Part shown: positions 1 to 7,492 of the stretch, in pieces
Numbering within the stretch: position 1 is the stretch's first letter
Layout of the letters: the number at the start of each line of letters is the position of its first letter
Assembly (NCBI GenBank): GCA_041576815.1
Contig: JBFGKE010000002.1
Location: forward strand, 62,001-126,000
Source of the DNA: SG8-38 sp041576815
GTDB lineage: Bacteria > Myxococcota_A > Polyangia > Polyangiales > Houyiibacteriaceae
Direction of reading: 5' to 3'
DNA: 64,000 bases
Made by a program: the position numbers and the translations under genes
The notes under the pieces: model-generated
The model's input: the letters and a program-made list of their open reading frames with translations, nothing else
The model's database searches: none
What the model was told of the DNA's origin: nothing

Positions 1-280
1 AATCGGTACGAACCGCAGTCTCGGCGCCTATCGCGCCGAGCAGCGCGTCCCTGTCTTCACGCCGCAAGTTGACGAAGCGCATTCGCACCTCGAAGGTTTG
101 GTCCGCCCTTCGTTTGGAGCCAATCGCCCTGCCCTCGTAGCAGCGCTCGGTTTCTTCGAAAGCGGCCGTGAAGCGCATCGGCGAGCCTGGGGCAAACGCG
201 CGCGGGCTTCGAAGGGTGGCGATGCTCCCCTCGACCGCAAGCAGCTCTGCGCACTCGCCGGTCGGAAGAGAGACTTCCAT
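1..280 (-). CDS. PilZ-like domain protein, 3' end cut by window edge
   Basis: An open frame starts at ATG 278-280 and runs off the left edge of the window, giving 93 residues. The smpB stop codon ends two bases before this ATG, so the two genes are probably co-transcribed and perhaps translationally coupled. The visible protein begins MEVSLPTGE and contains FAPGSPMRF near residue 29 and VRMRFVNLRREDR near residue 65. That layout, a basic stretch, a small beta-barrel and a final RMRFVNL-type strand, resembles small PilZ-like proteins of Myxococcota. A c-di-GMP signature (RxxxR, DxSxxG) is not clearly visible, so ligand binding is not claimed. The family call is an inference from pattern. Confidence 0.5.
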   Translation of the reverse strand, partial: MEVSLPTGECAELLAVEGSIATLRSPRAFAPGSPMRFTAAFEETERCYEGRAIGSKRRADQTFEVRMRFVNLRREDRDALLGAIGAETAVRTD

Positions 281-282
281 GC

Positions 283-771
283 TCAGCCCTTCCGGCGCTG
301 CATCGCGGCGCGCGCTTCTTTGAGGTCTTCTTGGCGGCGAATCGCCTCTCGGTCGTCGCCCTTTTTCTTGCCGCGTCCAAGACCGAGCTGCACCTTCGCC
401 ACGCCGTTCTTGAAGTACACCTGAAGCGGCACCAGGGCGTAGCCTTTCGTCGTCAAGCGACCCCGTAGCTTTTCGATCTCGCGGCGGTGCACGAGCAGCT
501 TTCGCCGGCGCTGAGTTTCGTGGCCGGCATGGCCGCCCTGCTCATACGGCGCGACGTGCATCCCGTAGAGAAAGAGCTCGTCGTCGTCGATTCGGCAATA
601 CGCAGCCTCGAGGTTTGCGCGGCGCGCGCGGAGGCTCTTGACCTCGGTGCCGTAGAGCACCAGGCCTGCTTCGAGACGCTCCTCGATGTCGTAGCGCTTG
701 GCGGCCTTTGGGTTTCGGCACACCAATAGCTCCATCCCAGGAACGCCTTTGTCAACGCGCCTCTTCGCCAT
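283..771 (-). CDS. smpB: SsrA-binding protein SmpB
   Basis: SmpB binds tmRNA and delivers it to stalled ribosomes for trans-translation in the cytoplasm. The 162-residue protein has the family hallmarks: a core with GTEVKSLR at residues 41-48, the beta-barrel region, and the basic C-terminal tail beginning GLGRGKKKGDDRE near residue 130 that inserts into the ribosomal mRNA channel. The first ATG (771) overlaps the end of the upstream lipoprotein gene by 20 bases; a second in-frame ATG at 735 (MELLVCRN) would remove the overlap and is a possible alternative start. No tmRNA gene was seen in the window. Confidence 0.96.
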   Translation of the reverse strand: MAKRRVDKGVPGMELLVCRNPKAAKRYDIEERLEAGLVLYGTEVKSLRARRANLEAAYCRIDDDELFLYGMHVAPYEQGGHAGHETQRRRKLLVHRREIEKLRGRLTTKGYALVPLQVYFKNGVAKVQLGLGRGKKKGDDREAIRRQEDLKEARAAMQRRKG

Positions 772-1528
772 CGCCTGCCGGCTCTAGCACGGGCTCTTCC
801 GGGCTGCGAAGGCGCTCGAGCCATGCGAGCTCGGCGCGAAGCTTCGCGACCGCCACCGCATCGCCCCGGGTCTCGGCATCGTGGAGCGCTTCCGTGCGAG
901 CCTCGACTTCGCGCGCCCAGTGGGCTTCCCCCGCGGGACTTCGATCGAGCGCCCATGCGTCGGCTGCTCTGACCGGCAAACGGACGCGCGACCCGGGAAC
1001 CACAGCGTCCGGCACGTCCACTTCGAGAATGACCTCTGGCGGCGCGGCGAAGATTTCGACCACACAGGGTGCGCCTCCCCAAGCCGCGTCCGGGCGAAAG
1101 ACCTCCGACACGAAACCTTGCGAATCGACATCGGCCCACGCCAAACAAGTGCGGTCGCGCTCCCTGAACGCGACGACGACGTCGCCCCGACCGTCACGAT
1201 CGAAGTCGGGGCGCGTGCCCGGCGCGAGCTCGACCCAGAACCGTGCCGGCCACCGCGCATCGGGGACCTGAATCGAAAGCGCCGTTCCGCGCGTCGTCAC
1301 TACACGCACGGTCGAGTCCGGGCCGCGCACGGCATCGAACGCCACGAAGTCCTGCTCGTCGACTCGCCGTCCGATCTCGAAGCCGTGTTCCACGAGGTCC
1401 CGCATGACCGCGTCGGCTTCAGCGCGCGGGTCGACTCCAACCTGCAGGTAGTCGAGCGGGTCCTGCACGGGGGCCGGCTGTTTTGCACACGCGACCACGC
1501 ACGCGAGAGCCAGGAACGGAGCACGCAC
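752..1528 (-). CDS. Putative lipoprotein with an EF-hand-like DxDxDGxxD loop
   Basis: The 258-residue protein starts at GTG, 9 bases after the comF stop codon, and ends 20 bases inside smpB. It begins with a hydrophobic signal ending VVAC (Cys14), a good lipobox, so it is probably a periplasm-facing lipoprotein. A DFDRDGRGD segment at residues 108-116 is followed by the strand VVVAF; this is the calcium-loop pattern of FG-GAP/VCBS-type repeats. The rest (PVRAADAWALDR, then a helical C-terminus) matches no family I recognise. Its place between comF and smpB says little about function. Confidence 0.6.
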   Translation of the reverse strand: MRAPFLALACVVACAKQPAPVQDPLDYLQVGVDPRAEADAVMRDLVEHGFEIGRRVDEQDFVAFDAVRGPDSTVRVVTTRGTALSIQVPDARWPARFWVELAPGTRPDFDRDGRGDVVVAFRERDRTCLAWADVDSQGFVSEVFRPDAAWGGAPCVVEIFAAPPEVILEVDVPDAVVPGSRVRLPVRAADAWALDRSPAGEAHWAREVEARTEALHDAETRGDAVAVAKLRAELAWLERLRSPEEPVLEPAGDGEEAR

Positions 1529-1537
1529 GAACGTACT

Positions 1538-2158
1538 CTACGCGGCCTGACCGAGAACGCGAGTTGCCAGCACGAGCGCGTGTACCTCGACGACGCCGCC
1601 TGCCTCGAGCGCAGTGGCTGCTGCGCGGAGGGTCGCCCCCGTGGTCCGCACGTCGTCGATCAGCAAGACCCGCACTGCGCCTCGAAGCCGCCACGGCGCA
1701 AATGCGCCATCGATGTTTCGCTGTCGCTCCGCATGAGTGAGCTCGACCTGCGGCGGCGTGTTTCGAACGCGTCGAAGCCCGCGGAGCCGCGCCGGTGCAC
1801 CGAGCGCGCGCGCCACCGGCTTTGCCAAGAGCGCCGCCTGGTCGAATCCGCGGGCGCGGCGCCTTCTCCAATGAAGTGGCACCGGCACCACGGCGTCGAC
1901 GCAACCCCTCCAGCGTGCGGTCTCAGCGGCCATCCGCGACCCGAGAACCGAGCCGAGATCGCTTCGCCCGCCGTACTTGAAACGCTGGATCGCATCCGCC
2001 ACGGGCCCGCCGTACTCGTAGACGGCATCGAGATCATCCGCGCGCTCCAACAGTAGCGCACACCGTCCGCAAAACGCCTCACCGTCCGAGTGCTCGTCGC
2101 AGCCCGCACACCGGAGCGGGGCCAACAGATCGAAAACGCCGTCCACCAACCAAGCCAC
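1538..2158 (-). CDS. comF: ComF family phosphoribosyltransferase-like protein
   Basis: ComF-type proteins combine an N-terminal zinc finger with a phosphoribosyltransferase fold and are needed for DNA uptake in naturally competent bacteria. Four cysteines at residues 17, 20, 30 and 33 form the zinc site. The PRPP-binding loop VLLIDDVRTTGAT lies at residues 164-176 with the two family aspartates D168-D169. Length (206 residues) is normal for the family. The next gene downstream, a lipoprotein, begins 9 bases after the stop. A role in competence is inferred from the family; no other competence gene is seen here except a prepilin peptidase at 5708. Confidence 0.9.
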   Translation of the reverse strand: MAWLVDGVFDLLAPLRCAGCDEHSDGEAFCGRCALLLERADDLDAVYEYGGPVADAIQRFKYGGRSDLGSVLGSRMAAETARWRGCVDAVVPVPLHWRRRRARGFDQAALLAKPVARALGAPARLRGLRRVRNTPPQVELTHAERQRNIDGAFAPWRLRGAVRVLLIDDVRTTGATLRAAATALEAGGVVEVHALVLATRVLGQAA

Positions 2159-2197
2159 GACAAATCATCGCCCACCCCCACCAATCGCTGCCTATTC

Positions 2198-2278
2198 ATA
2201 TAGGGGACAGTCCCCTTTTCTACATTCTGTCTAAGTTCTTGCTCGACACGACCTAGAAAAGGGGACTGTCCCCTATAT
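2198..2278. repeat. Inverted pair of REP-like palindromes, family A
   Basis: Two 25-base arms, 2198-2222 and 2254-2278, are perfect reverse complements of each other, separated by 31 bases. Each arm contains the internal palindrome GGGGACAGTCCCC flanked by an A/T tract. The pair fills most of the 123-base gap between comF and rlmH, and the right arm ends three bases before the rlmH stop codon. A third single copy of the same core sits at 5668-5690. The design resembles REP/BIME elements mobilised by RAYT (Y1) transposases, but no transposase is present here. Confidence 0.85.
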
Positions 2279-2281
2279 AGA

Positions 2282-2722
2282 TTAGTGGTCGTAGGGGGTG
2301 TTTCGGAGGATTGTGAAGGCGCGGTAGAGTTGTTCGGCGAGGAAGAGGCGGGCGAGGCGGTGGGGGAAGGTCATCGCGGACATCGACAGACGGAGGTCGG
2401 CTTTCTTCGAGAGCTCCGCCGGGAGGCCGTCGGCGCCGCCGATGAGGAAGACCACGGTTTGCATGGAGTCGTTTTCAGCCCGGGCGAGCCACTTCGAAAG
2501 GTCGCGGCTGCTCAGGGCGCGGCCGGCGATCTCGAGCGCGACGACCCGGGAGCGATCGGGGATGCTTCCGTCAATTCGATCCGCAACCTCGCTCGGTTTG
2601 CCGTCCTTGACCTCGATTTCCTCGAGCTTGGTGTAGCGCTGGATCCGTCCGTAGTAGTCGTCGAGCAGCGAGCGAAGCGCTTTGCCCTTGGCCTTCCCGA
2701 CCGCGATGATGCGAATGCGCAC
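2282..2722 (-). CDS. rlmH: 23S rRNA (pseudouridine-1915-N3)-methyltransferase RlmH
   Basis: RlmH (SPOUT class, YbeA) methylates pseudouridine 1915 in helix 69 of 23S rRNA. The 146-residue length is typical of the family. The protein begins MRIRIIAVGK, has the SAM-binding knot region with FLIGGADGLP near residue 92, and ends LYRAFTILRNTPYDH, with the family's C-terminal tyrosine and histidine. It follows rsfS by 11 bases on the same strand, the common rsfS-rlmH arrangement. The right arm of a palindromic repeat lies just past its stop codon and may form a hairpin at the transcript end. Confidence 0.96.
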   Translation of the reverse strand: MRIRIIAVGKAKGKALRSLLDDYYGRIQRYTKLEEIEVKDGKPSEVADRIDGSIPDRSRVVALEIAGRALSSRDLSKWLARAENDSMQTVVFLIGGADGLPAELSKKADLRLSMSAMTFPHRLARLFLAEQLYRAFTILRNTPYDH

Positions 2723-2733
2723 GAGGCGAGCGT

Positions 2734-3177
2734 CTACGGAAAGACGAACCCGTCTTCAGCCTGCTGGTCTTCGAGCTCGACCCGATCCGCATCGAGCCAG
2801 AGCGCCTCGAGGTCGTAGTAACCGCGCGTATCTTGGTGAAAGATGTGCGCAACCACGTCCCCGAAGTCGAGAAGCACCCAGCTCCCCTGCGGCAGCCCCT
2901 CCACGCCCGAGCACTTCGTGCCGTGCTTGTGCTTGAGGTCTTCCTCGATGCCGCGCGCAATCGCCGCGACTTGCCGGTCGCTTCGACCACTCATCACCAC
3001 GACATAGTCGGTGTAGTCAACCTTGCCTCTGACGTCGATGATTTCGATTCTCGCTGCCTTCTTATCGAGCGCGGCCTCGGCGACCTGCAACGCGAGCTCG
3101 CGGCCAGCGTCCGGTTCGTTGCTCGAAGGGGAGCTCGGGGTGGTTTTCAGCTGTGCGCTTCGTGCTTGTTTGGCCAA
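2734..3177 (-). CDS. rsfS: Ribosome silencing factor RsfS
   Basis: RsfS (Iojap/YbeB) binds ribosomal protein uL14 and blocks subunit joining when nutrients are scarce. After a poorly conserved 25-residue N-terminus the protein carries the core: ALDKKAARIEIIDVRGKV, then YTDYVVVMSGRSDRQVAA, then WVLLDFGDVVAHIF and a conserved YYDLEALW segment. It lies 18 bases after proA and 11 bases before rlmH on the same strand. In many genomes nadD sits between proA and rsfS; here the two genes are directly adjacent. Confidence 0.95.
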   Translation of the reverse strand: MAKQARSAQLKTTPSSPSSNEPDAGRELALQVAEAALDKKAARIEIIDVRGKVDYTDYVVVMSGRSDRQVAAIARGIEEDLKHKHGTKCSGVEGLPQGSWVLLDFGDVVAHIFHQDTRGYYDLEALWLDADRVELEDQQAEDGFVFP

Positions 3178-3195
3178 CTACGTCCCTCCTCGGCA

Positions 3196-4461
3196 TTACT
3201 GCCGGACTTGTCCATCTCCTTGACCGACCCATTTGAGCGTACAGAGCTCCTCGAGCCCCATCGGTCCATACGCATGAAGCTTGGTCGTCGAAATCCCAAT
3301 CTCGGCTCCAAGCCCGAGCGCAAACCCATCGTTGAAACGCGTCGATGCGTTGACCAACACCAGGCTCGCGTCGACTTCGCGCATCCATCGGTCGGCGTTT
3401 GTCGCGTCCTCAGTGACGATCGCTTCGGTGTGGTTCGAGCCGTGCTTCGCAATGTGCTCGAGCGCGCCGTCGATCCCATCGACGACCCCGACGTTGAGGA
3501 TCAAGTCGAGATACTCGGTGTCCCAATCTTCGTCGCTCGCGCGCGCAGCGCCGTTGAGATAGCTCGCTGCCCGCTCATCGGCGTGAATCTCGACACCCTC
3601 CGACTTCATCGCGGTGCCGAGCTTTGGCAAGAACGAAGGCGCGACCTCGGCGTCGACGAGAAGCGTCTCCATCGCATTGCATACGCCAGGCCGCTGCACC
3701 TTGGCGTTGAGCGCGATCTGAAGGGCCATGTCCGGGTCGGCGGTACGATCGACAAAGACGTGACACACACCCTTGTAGTGCTGGATGACAGGAACTCTTG
3801 CGTGCTCAGCGACGAACCGGATCAATCCCTCTCCGCCTCTCGGTATGACCATGTCTAGAATACCATCTAGACGGATCATGACCAAAGTCGCTTGCCGATC
3901 GGTCGTCGGCAGCAGCGTCACGGCTTCGGGCGGCAACCCCTCCTCCTCGAGGGCCTGGGTGAAGATCGCCGCGATCGCCGTGTTGCTGTGAAACGCCTCT
4001 TTGCCACCCCGGAGCAGCACGGCGTTCCCGCTCTTGAGACAAAGCGACGCCGCATCGGCGGTCACGTTGGGCCTGGACTCGTAAATGATCCCAATCAAAC
4101 CGAGGGGCGCTCGCATTTTGCCGACGCGCAGGCCATTCGAGAGGACGCGCTCTTCCACGACCGTGCCCACCGGATCGGGGAGCGATGCGACCTGCTCGAG
4201 CCCATCGGCGACCGCGTCGAGCCGCGTTCGATCGAGCTGCAGACGATCGAGCATCGCGCTGGAGATGTTCATCTGCCGCGCAGCCACCATGTCTTTTCGA
4301 TTGGCCTCCAGCACGCGATCGCCGGCCTCTCCCCGAAGCGCCTCGGCTGCACGCCGAAGCACGGCGTTCTTGCGCTCGGTGCCAGCAACGGCAAGCACGC
4401 GGGACGCCGCCTTGGCACGCTTGGCCAAACCGGTGACGAGGGCCGTGAGGTCTTCACCCAT
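3196..4461 (-). CDS. proA: Glutamate-5-semialdehyde dehydrogenase
   Basis: ProA reduces gamma-glutamyl phosphate with NADPH to glutamate-5-semialdehyde, the second step of proline synthesis. The aldehyde dehydrogenase-type catalytic cysteine sits in VQRPGVCNAMETLLV (Cys261 from the chosen start). Other family blocks are PLGLIGIIYESRPNVT, LKSGNAVLLRGGKEA and the C-terminal LGAEIGISTTKLHAYGPMG. An upstream in-frame ATG exists at 4479; I chose 4461 because MGEDLTALVTGLAKRAK matches the family start. It follows proB by 45 bases on the same strand, so the two consecutive pathway enzymes are probably one operon. Confidence 0.96.
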   Translation of the reverse strand: MGEDLTALVTGLAKRAKAASRVLAVAGTERKNAVLRRAAEALRGEAGDRVLEANRKDMVAARQMNISSAMLDRLQLDRTRLDAVADGLEQVASLPDPVGTVVEERVLSNGLRVGKMRAPLGLIGIIYESRPNVTADAASLCLKSGNAVLLRGGKEAFHSNTAIAAIFTQALEEEGLPPEAVTLLPTTDRQATLVMIRLDGILDMVIPRGGEGLIRFVAEHARVPVIQHYKGVCHVFVDRTADPDMALQIALNAKVQRPGVCNAMETLLVDAEVAPSFLPKLGTAMKSEGVEIHADERAASYLNGAARASDEDWDTEYLDLILNVGVVDGIDGALEHIAKHGSNHTEAIVTEDATNADRWMREVDASLVLVNASTRFNDGFALGLGAEIGISTTKLHAYGPMGLEELCTLKWVGQGDGQVRQ

Positions 4462-4506
4462 AGCCCGCGAAGGTAGCACCTTTTCGCGGGAGGGGGAGGC
4501 GCGCGA

Positions 4507-5616
4507 TCAGCCGCCTTGGGCGGTCAACACGATGTCGTCTCGATGCACGATCTCGTCACCGACGTGGTTGCCGATCCGCTCGACGATTTGCGCGCTTTGC
4601 CCGCCGGCCAGCAGCCGCACCTCCTCCGCACCATAGCGCGCCAGGCCTCGCGCGAGCTCGACCCCCGCTTGGTCGACGATCGCGACGGCGTCACCGACGT
4701 TGAACGTACCCGTCACCGAAACGACGCCCGCGGGAAGCAAGCTCGAGTTGCGTTTCTGAAGCGCTCGACGCGCGCCTGCATCGACCACGATCCGACCTTG
4801 CGGTTTGAGGGTGTACGCGATCCAGTGCTTACGGCTCGGGAGCGGCGAGCCGTGCGGCAAGAGGAGCGTGCCGACGTCGTCGCCTTCCATCAGCGCTTCG
4901 AGAAAATCGGACGAAGCCGCCGGACCGACGGCCACCGGCAAGCCATGGAGCGTGGCCCGGCGTGCCGCCTCGACTTTGGATTGCATGCCGCCTAGGCCGA
5001 GGTCGCCTTCTGGCGGCTTGATGAAGTGCTCGATGTCGGAAACCTCGCGGACGAGCGAAATGCGCGCATCGCGGTCGTCGAGAATGCCCACCACGTCGCT
5101 CAGCAGCACCAGCAGATCGGCGCCCACCAGCGTGCAAACCATCGCCGCGAGCTGGTCGTTGTCGCCGAACCGCAGCTCGTCGATCGAGACGGTGTCGTTT
5201 TCGTTGATGATCGGCACGACGCCGAGCCTCAAGAGCTCGTCGATGGCTTGACGCGCATGCAGGTAGCGCTCGCGGTCGGTCACCGCGTCGTGTGTCAACA
5301 GCACCTGCGCCACGTGAATCCCGAGCGGCTCGAACGCATCTTCGAAGGCACGCATGAGGAGCGACTGCCCCGTCGCCGCCGCGGCCTGAAGTAGCGCCAC
5401 TTTTTTCGGCCGCTCCGCAAGCCCGAGCCGCTCCCTCCCGAGCGCCACGGCCCCAGACGCCACGAGCACGACCTTGCGCCCGGCCTCGACCTGCGTTGCC
5501 ACCTGCGCGGCCACTTGCGCAAATCGCCCCCCGTCCGAGCAGAGCGCACGGCTGCCGATCTTGACGACGATTCGCCTGCAGTCGCCGAGCGCCTTTCTGG
5601 TGGGGTCGCGGGTCAT
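4507..5616 (-). CDS. proB: Glutamate 5-kinase with C-terminal PUA domain
   Basis: ProB phosphorylates glutamate to gamma-glutamyl phosphate, the committed and usually proline-inhibited step. From ATG 5614-5616 the protein has 369 residues, the normal size: an amino-acid kinase domain (RIVVKIGSRAL near residue 15, LVASGAVALGRERLG, PIINENDTVSIDELRFGDND) followed by a PUA domain from about residue 275. The frame stays open upstream to 5787, but that extension reads through a palindromic repeat at 5668-5690 and lacks family similarity, so it is rejected. proA follows directly downstream. Confidence 0.96.
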   Translation of the reverse strand: MTRDPTRKALGDCRRIVVKIGSRALCSDGGRFAQVAAQVATQVEAGRKVVLVASGAVALGRERLGLAERPKKVALLQAAAATGQSLLMRAFEDAFEPLGIHVAQVLLTHDAVTDRERYLHARQAIDELLRLGVVPIINENDTVSIDELRFGDNDQLAAMVCTLVGADLLVLLSDVVGILDDRDARISLVREVSDIEHFIKPPEGDLGLGGMQSKVEAARRATLHGLPVAVGPAASSDFLEALMEGDDVGTLLLPHGSPLPSRKHWIAYTLKPQGRIVVDAGARRALQKRNSSLLPAGVVSVTGTFNVGDAVAIVDQAGVELARGLARYGAEEVRLLAGGQSAQIVERIGNHVGDEIVHRDDIVLTAQGG

Positions 5617-5667
5617 GGATGAGCCCTTGGATCGCACTGTGCGGGCAAAGCCGCAAGTTGCGGCGCG

Positions 5668-5690
5668 GAAAAGGGGACAGTCCCCTTTTC
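5668..5690. repeat. Single REP-like palindrome, family A
   Basis: A 23-base palindrome with core AAAAGGGGACAGTCCCC and its mirror lies between the divergent genes proB and the prepilin peptidase. It shares the core and the flanking A/T tract with both arms of the inverted pair at 2198-2278. It ends 17 bases before the start codon of the peptidase gene, so it could also affect transcription or the 5' end of that mRNA. Confidence 0.8.
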
Positions 5691-5707
5691 GCTGGTAGCA
5701 TTGGGGG

Positions 5708-6610
5708 ATGCTTGCTGGGGAGGTGCCGCGCTGGTTCGTCTGGCTGTTCGCGTTCGGGTGGGGCGCGGCGTGGGGGAGCTTCTTCAACGTCGCGATCTAC
5801 CGCTGGCCGCGCGGCATGTCGGTGGTGACGCCGCGGAGCCATTGCCCGGCCTGCGGAAGCCCGATTCCGGCGTGGACCAACCTGCCCATCCTCGGCTGGC
5901 TCATGCTGCGCGGAAAAGCAGCCTGCTGCGGCGCGCGAATCTCGGCGCGCTATCCCCTCGTCGAGCTCTTGGCGGCGGTGCTCGGCGTCGCGATCGCCGA
6001 GCTCTGGATCGTTCGTGCTCCCCTCGGCACCCCGCTCCTGCAGGCCACCATCGAAGCGCTCCTCTATTTCGTCTTCGTCGGCGGCCTTTTGATCGCCACG
6101 TTTGCCGACCTCGAGTGGATGGAGATCCCGGACGAGGTGAGCCTGCCGTGCGCGGCGCTGGGTCTCCTGAGCGCGCCGTTTCGCGCCGAGCCGGGCGTGT
6201 GGTCCGCCGCCGTCGGGGCAGGCGCGGCGTACCTGGTGGTGCAGCTCGTGTTCGTCTGGGGCTATGAGCGCGTGGCCGGTCGCCGCGGCATGGGCGAAGG
6301 CGACTCCAAGCTGCTCATGATGATCGGCGCCTTTCTCGGTTGGCGCGGTGCGCTTTTCAGCGTCGTCGCAGGCTCGCTGCAAGGGCTCGTCTTCGCGGCT
6401 CTCGCGCTGGTGACCGGACGCAAGCTCACACCCGACATCGAAGAACGTGTCATCGACGGCGAAGTGATCGAAGCGCCGGACGAGCCGGACGCGAGCCGCG
6501 TTGGATTGCTCAAGCTCCCGTTCGGGCCTTTCTTGGCCCTCGGGGCGCTAGAGTACCTCCTCGCGGGAGACGCGATCCTCTCGTGGTACTTCGGGTTGCT
6601 TCAGCGTTGA
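5708..6610 (+). CDS. Type IV prepilin peptidase (PilD/GspO family)
   Basis: This polytopic inner-membrane aspartic protease cleaves and N-methylates type IV prepilins or type II secretion pseudopilins. The 300-residue protein has about eight hydrophobic segments, the N-terminal GSFFNVAIYRWPRG block, the cysteine-rich cytoplasmic loop, the DLEWMEIPD motif (D134) and the GxGD motif GMGEGDSK (D199). The zinc loop is unusual: the first pair is a normal CxxC (C46, C49) but the second pair is adjacent (C73-C74) rather than CxxC. A variable acidic segment (residues 238-260) interrupts the C-terminal membrane region. No pilin or secretion gene is next to it. Confidence 0.92.
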   Translation: MLAGEVPRWFVWLFAFGWGAAWGSFFNVAIYRWPRGMSVVTPRSHCPACGSPIPAWTNLPILGWLMLRGKAACCGARISARYPLVELLAAVLGVAIAELWIVRAPLGTPLLQATIEALLYFVFVGGLLIATFADLEWMEIPDEVSLPCAALGLLSAPFRAEPGVWSAAVGAGAAYLVVQLVFVWGYERVAGRRGMGEGDSKLLMMIGAFLGWRGALFSVVAGSLQGLVFAALALVTGRKLTPDIEERVIDGEVIEAPDEPDASRVGLLKLPFGPFLALGALEYLLAGDAILSWYFGLLQR

Positions 6611-6614
6611 GCGA

Positions 6615-6911
6615 TCAGCGCCGGTAGCCGCCGCCGCCGCCACCGCCACCACCACCGCCGCCCTGGCGCTCGCGCGCGAGGTCGACCCGAATCGTGCGGC
6701 CGCCAAGCGTGGCGCCGTCCATCGATTCGCGTGCCGCCGAGGCGGCCTCTTCCGTGGTGAAGGTCACAAACCCGAAGCCGCGGGAGCGCCCGGTCTCGCG
6801 ATCGGTCACGACCTTTGCATCGGTGACCTCCCCGAACGGCGCGAACGCCTCCTGAAGGTCTTCAGTCGTCGTGGCCCAGGCGAGCCCCCCGCAGAACAGT
6901 CTCTTACTCAT
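6615..6911 (-). CDS. Small RRM-type RNA-binding protein with glycine tail
   Basis: A single RNA-recognition motif fills residues 4-80, with RNP2 as RLFCGGL and RNP1 as RGFGFVTF, followed by a run of glycines and a short YRR end. Such proteins are known from cyanobacteria and other bacteria and are often cold-induced, but the target RNAs are unknown. I chose ATG 6909-6911, which has a GAAAGAG ribosome-binding site; an in-frame TTG two codons upstream is less likely. The gene converges with the prepilin peptidase gene, whose stop codon is 4 bases away. Confidence 0.9.
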   Translation of the reverse strand: MSKRLFCGGLAWATTTEDLQEAFAPFGEVTDAKVVTDRETGRSRGFGFVTFTTEEAASAARESMDGATLGGRTIRVDLARERQGGGGGGGGGGGGYRR

Positions 6912-6977
6912 GGTCAACTCTTTCAGTGTGCGCGTTCCGGCATCACGCCGAAGCCGCGCGTCGATTCGAACCCGGAG

Positions 6978-7328
6978 CTACCGGGAAGCACGGGATTGTA
7001 CCGCTTGGTACCGATCCCACAAGGTTGGGGTGGATTCTTCCGCGAGACGCGACTTGTAGTCGTCGTCCTTGTCGCGTCCCTGAAGCTTCGCGATTTCGCC
7101 GATGAGCTCGTCTCGGGAGCCGACCTGCTTGCCAATCGCCTGAAAGACCTGCTCGAGATGCAGCAATTTGGCGTTGGAAACGTGCTCGAGCCCTTTTTCC
7201 TGGTTGAGCCTGTCGAGCCAGAGGTCTTTGCCCGCCACCTTCTTCACGGCGGCCACGAGCTTTTGCTTGGCCTTCTTTGGATCGTCTCCAAAGCGCTCTT
7301 TCACGATCGAGAGGGGGGACTTGCTCAT
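6978..7328 (-). CDS. Small conserved helical protein of unknown function
   Basis: A 116-residue protein starting MSKSPLSIVKERFG at ATG 7326-7328, with a GGAGC ribosome-binding site about 7 bases upstream. The open frame extends much further upstream, but the extension reads through the divergent membrane-protein gene and is not credible. The sequence is charged and helical throughout, with KQKLVAAVKKVAGKDLWLDRL and HLEQVFQAIGKQVGSRDELI; there is no signal peptide or membrane segment. The pattern looks like a small conserved deltaproteobacterial protein; I do not recognise a function. Confidence 0.75.
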   Translation of the reverse strand: MSKSPLSIVKERFGDDPKKAKQKLVAAVKKVAGKDLWLDRLNQEKGLEHVSNAKLLHLEQVFQAIGKQVGSRDELIGEIAKLQGRDKDDDYKSRLAEESTPTLWDRYQAVQSRASR

Positions 7329-7455
7329 CACTTGCTCCGTAGGCCCTAAGTGCCCGTTTTTGCAGGCAGGGAGCCCCGGAGTAGCACGCGCCCCACCCTG
7401 CGCAACCCGCGCCGTGGAAACCTCTGGGCGAGAGCCGCCGCACCACGGTTGACTC

Positions 7456-7492
7456 TTATTAACATGTCTGTTACTAACAGGTCTGTGAATAA
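7456..7492. promoter_or_regulatory. Interrupted 37-base palindrome, likely TetR-family operator
   Basis: Two 18-base half sites around a single central base match at 14 of 18 positions. The inner core is CTGTTA-C-TAACAG and the outer arms are TTATT with ACA. It overlaps the ATG at 7464 of a membrane protein gene that is followed directly by a tetR gene. A TTGACT -35-like hexamer at 7449-7454 places a possible -10 inside the palindrome, so binding would block the promoter. The regulator link is inferred from proximity. Confidence 0.6.

Noticed and set aside
5617..5787. 57-codon N-terminal extension of proB
   Set aside because: It reads through a palindromic repeat and has no similarity to ProB; the start at 5616 gives the normal length.
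4829..6382. 517-codon open frame on the minus strand
   Set aside because: Overlaps proB in another phase and the prepilin peptidase on the opposite strand; composition is Arg/Ala-rich and non-protein-like.
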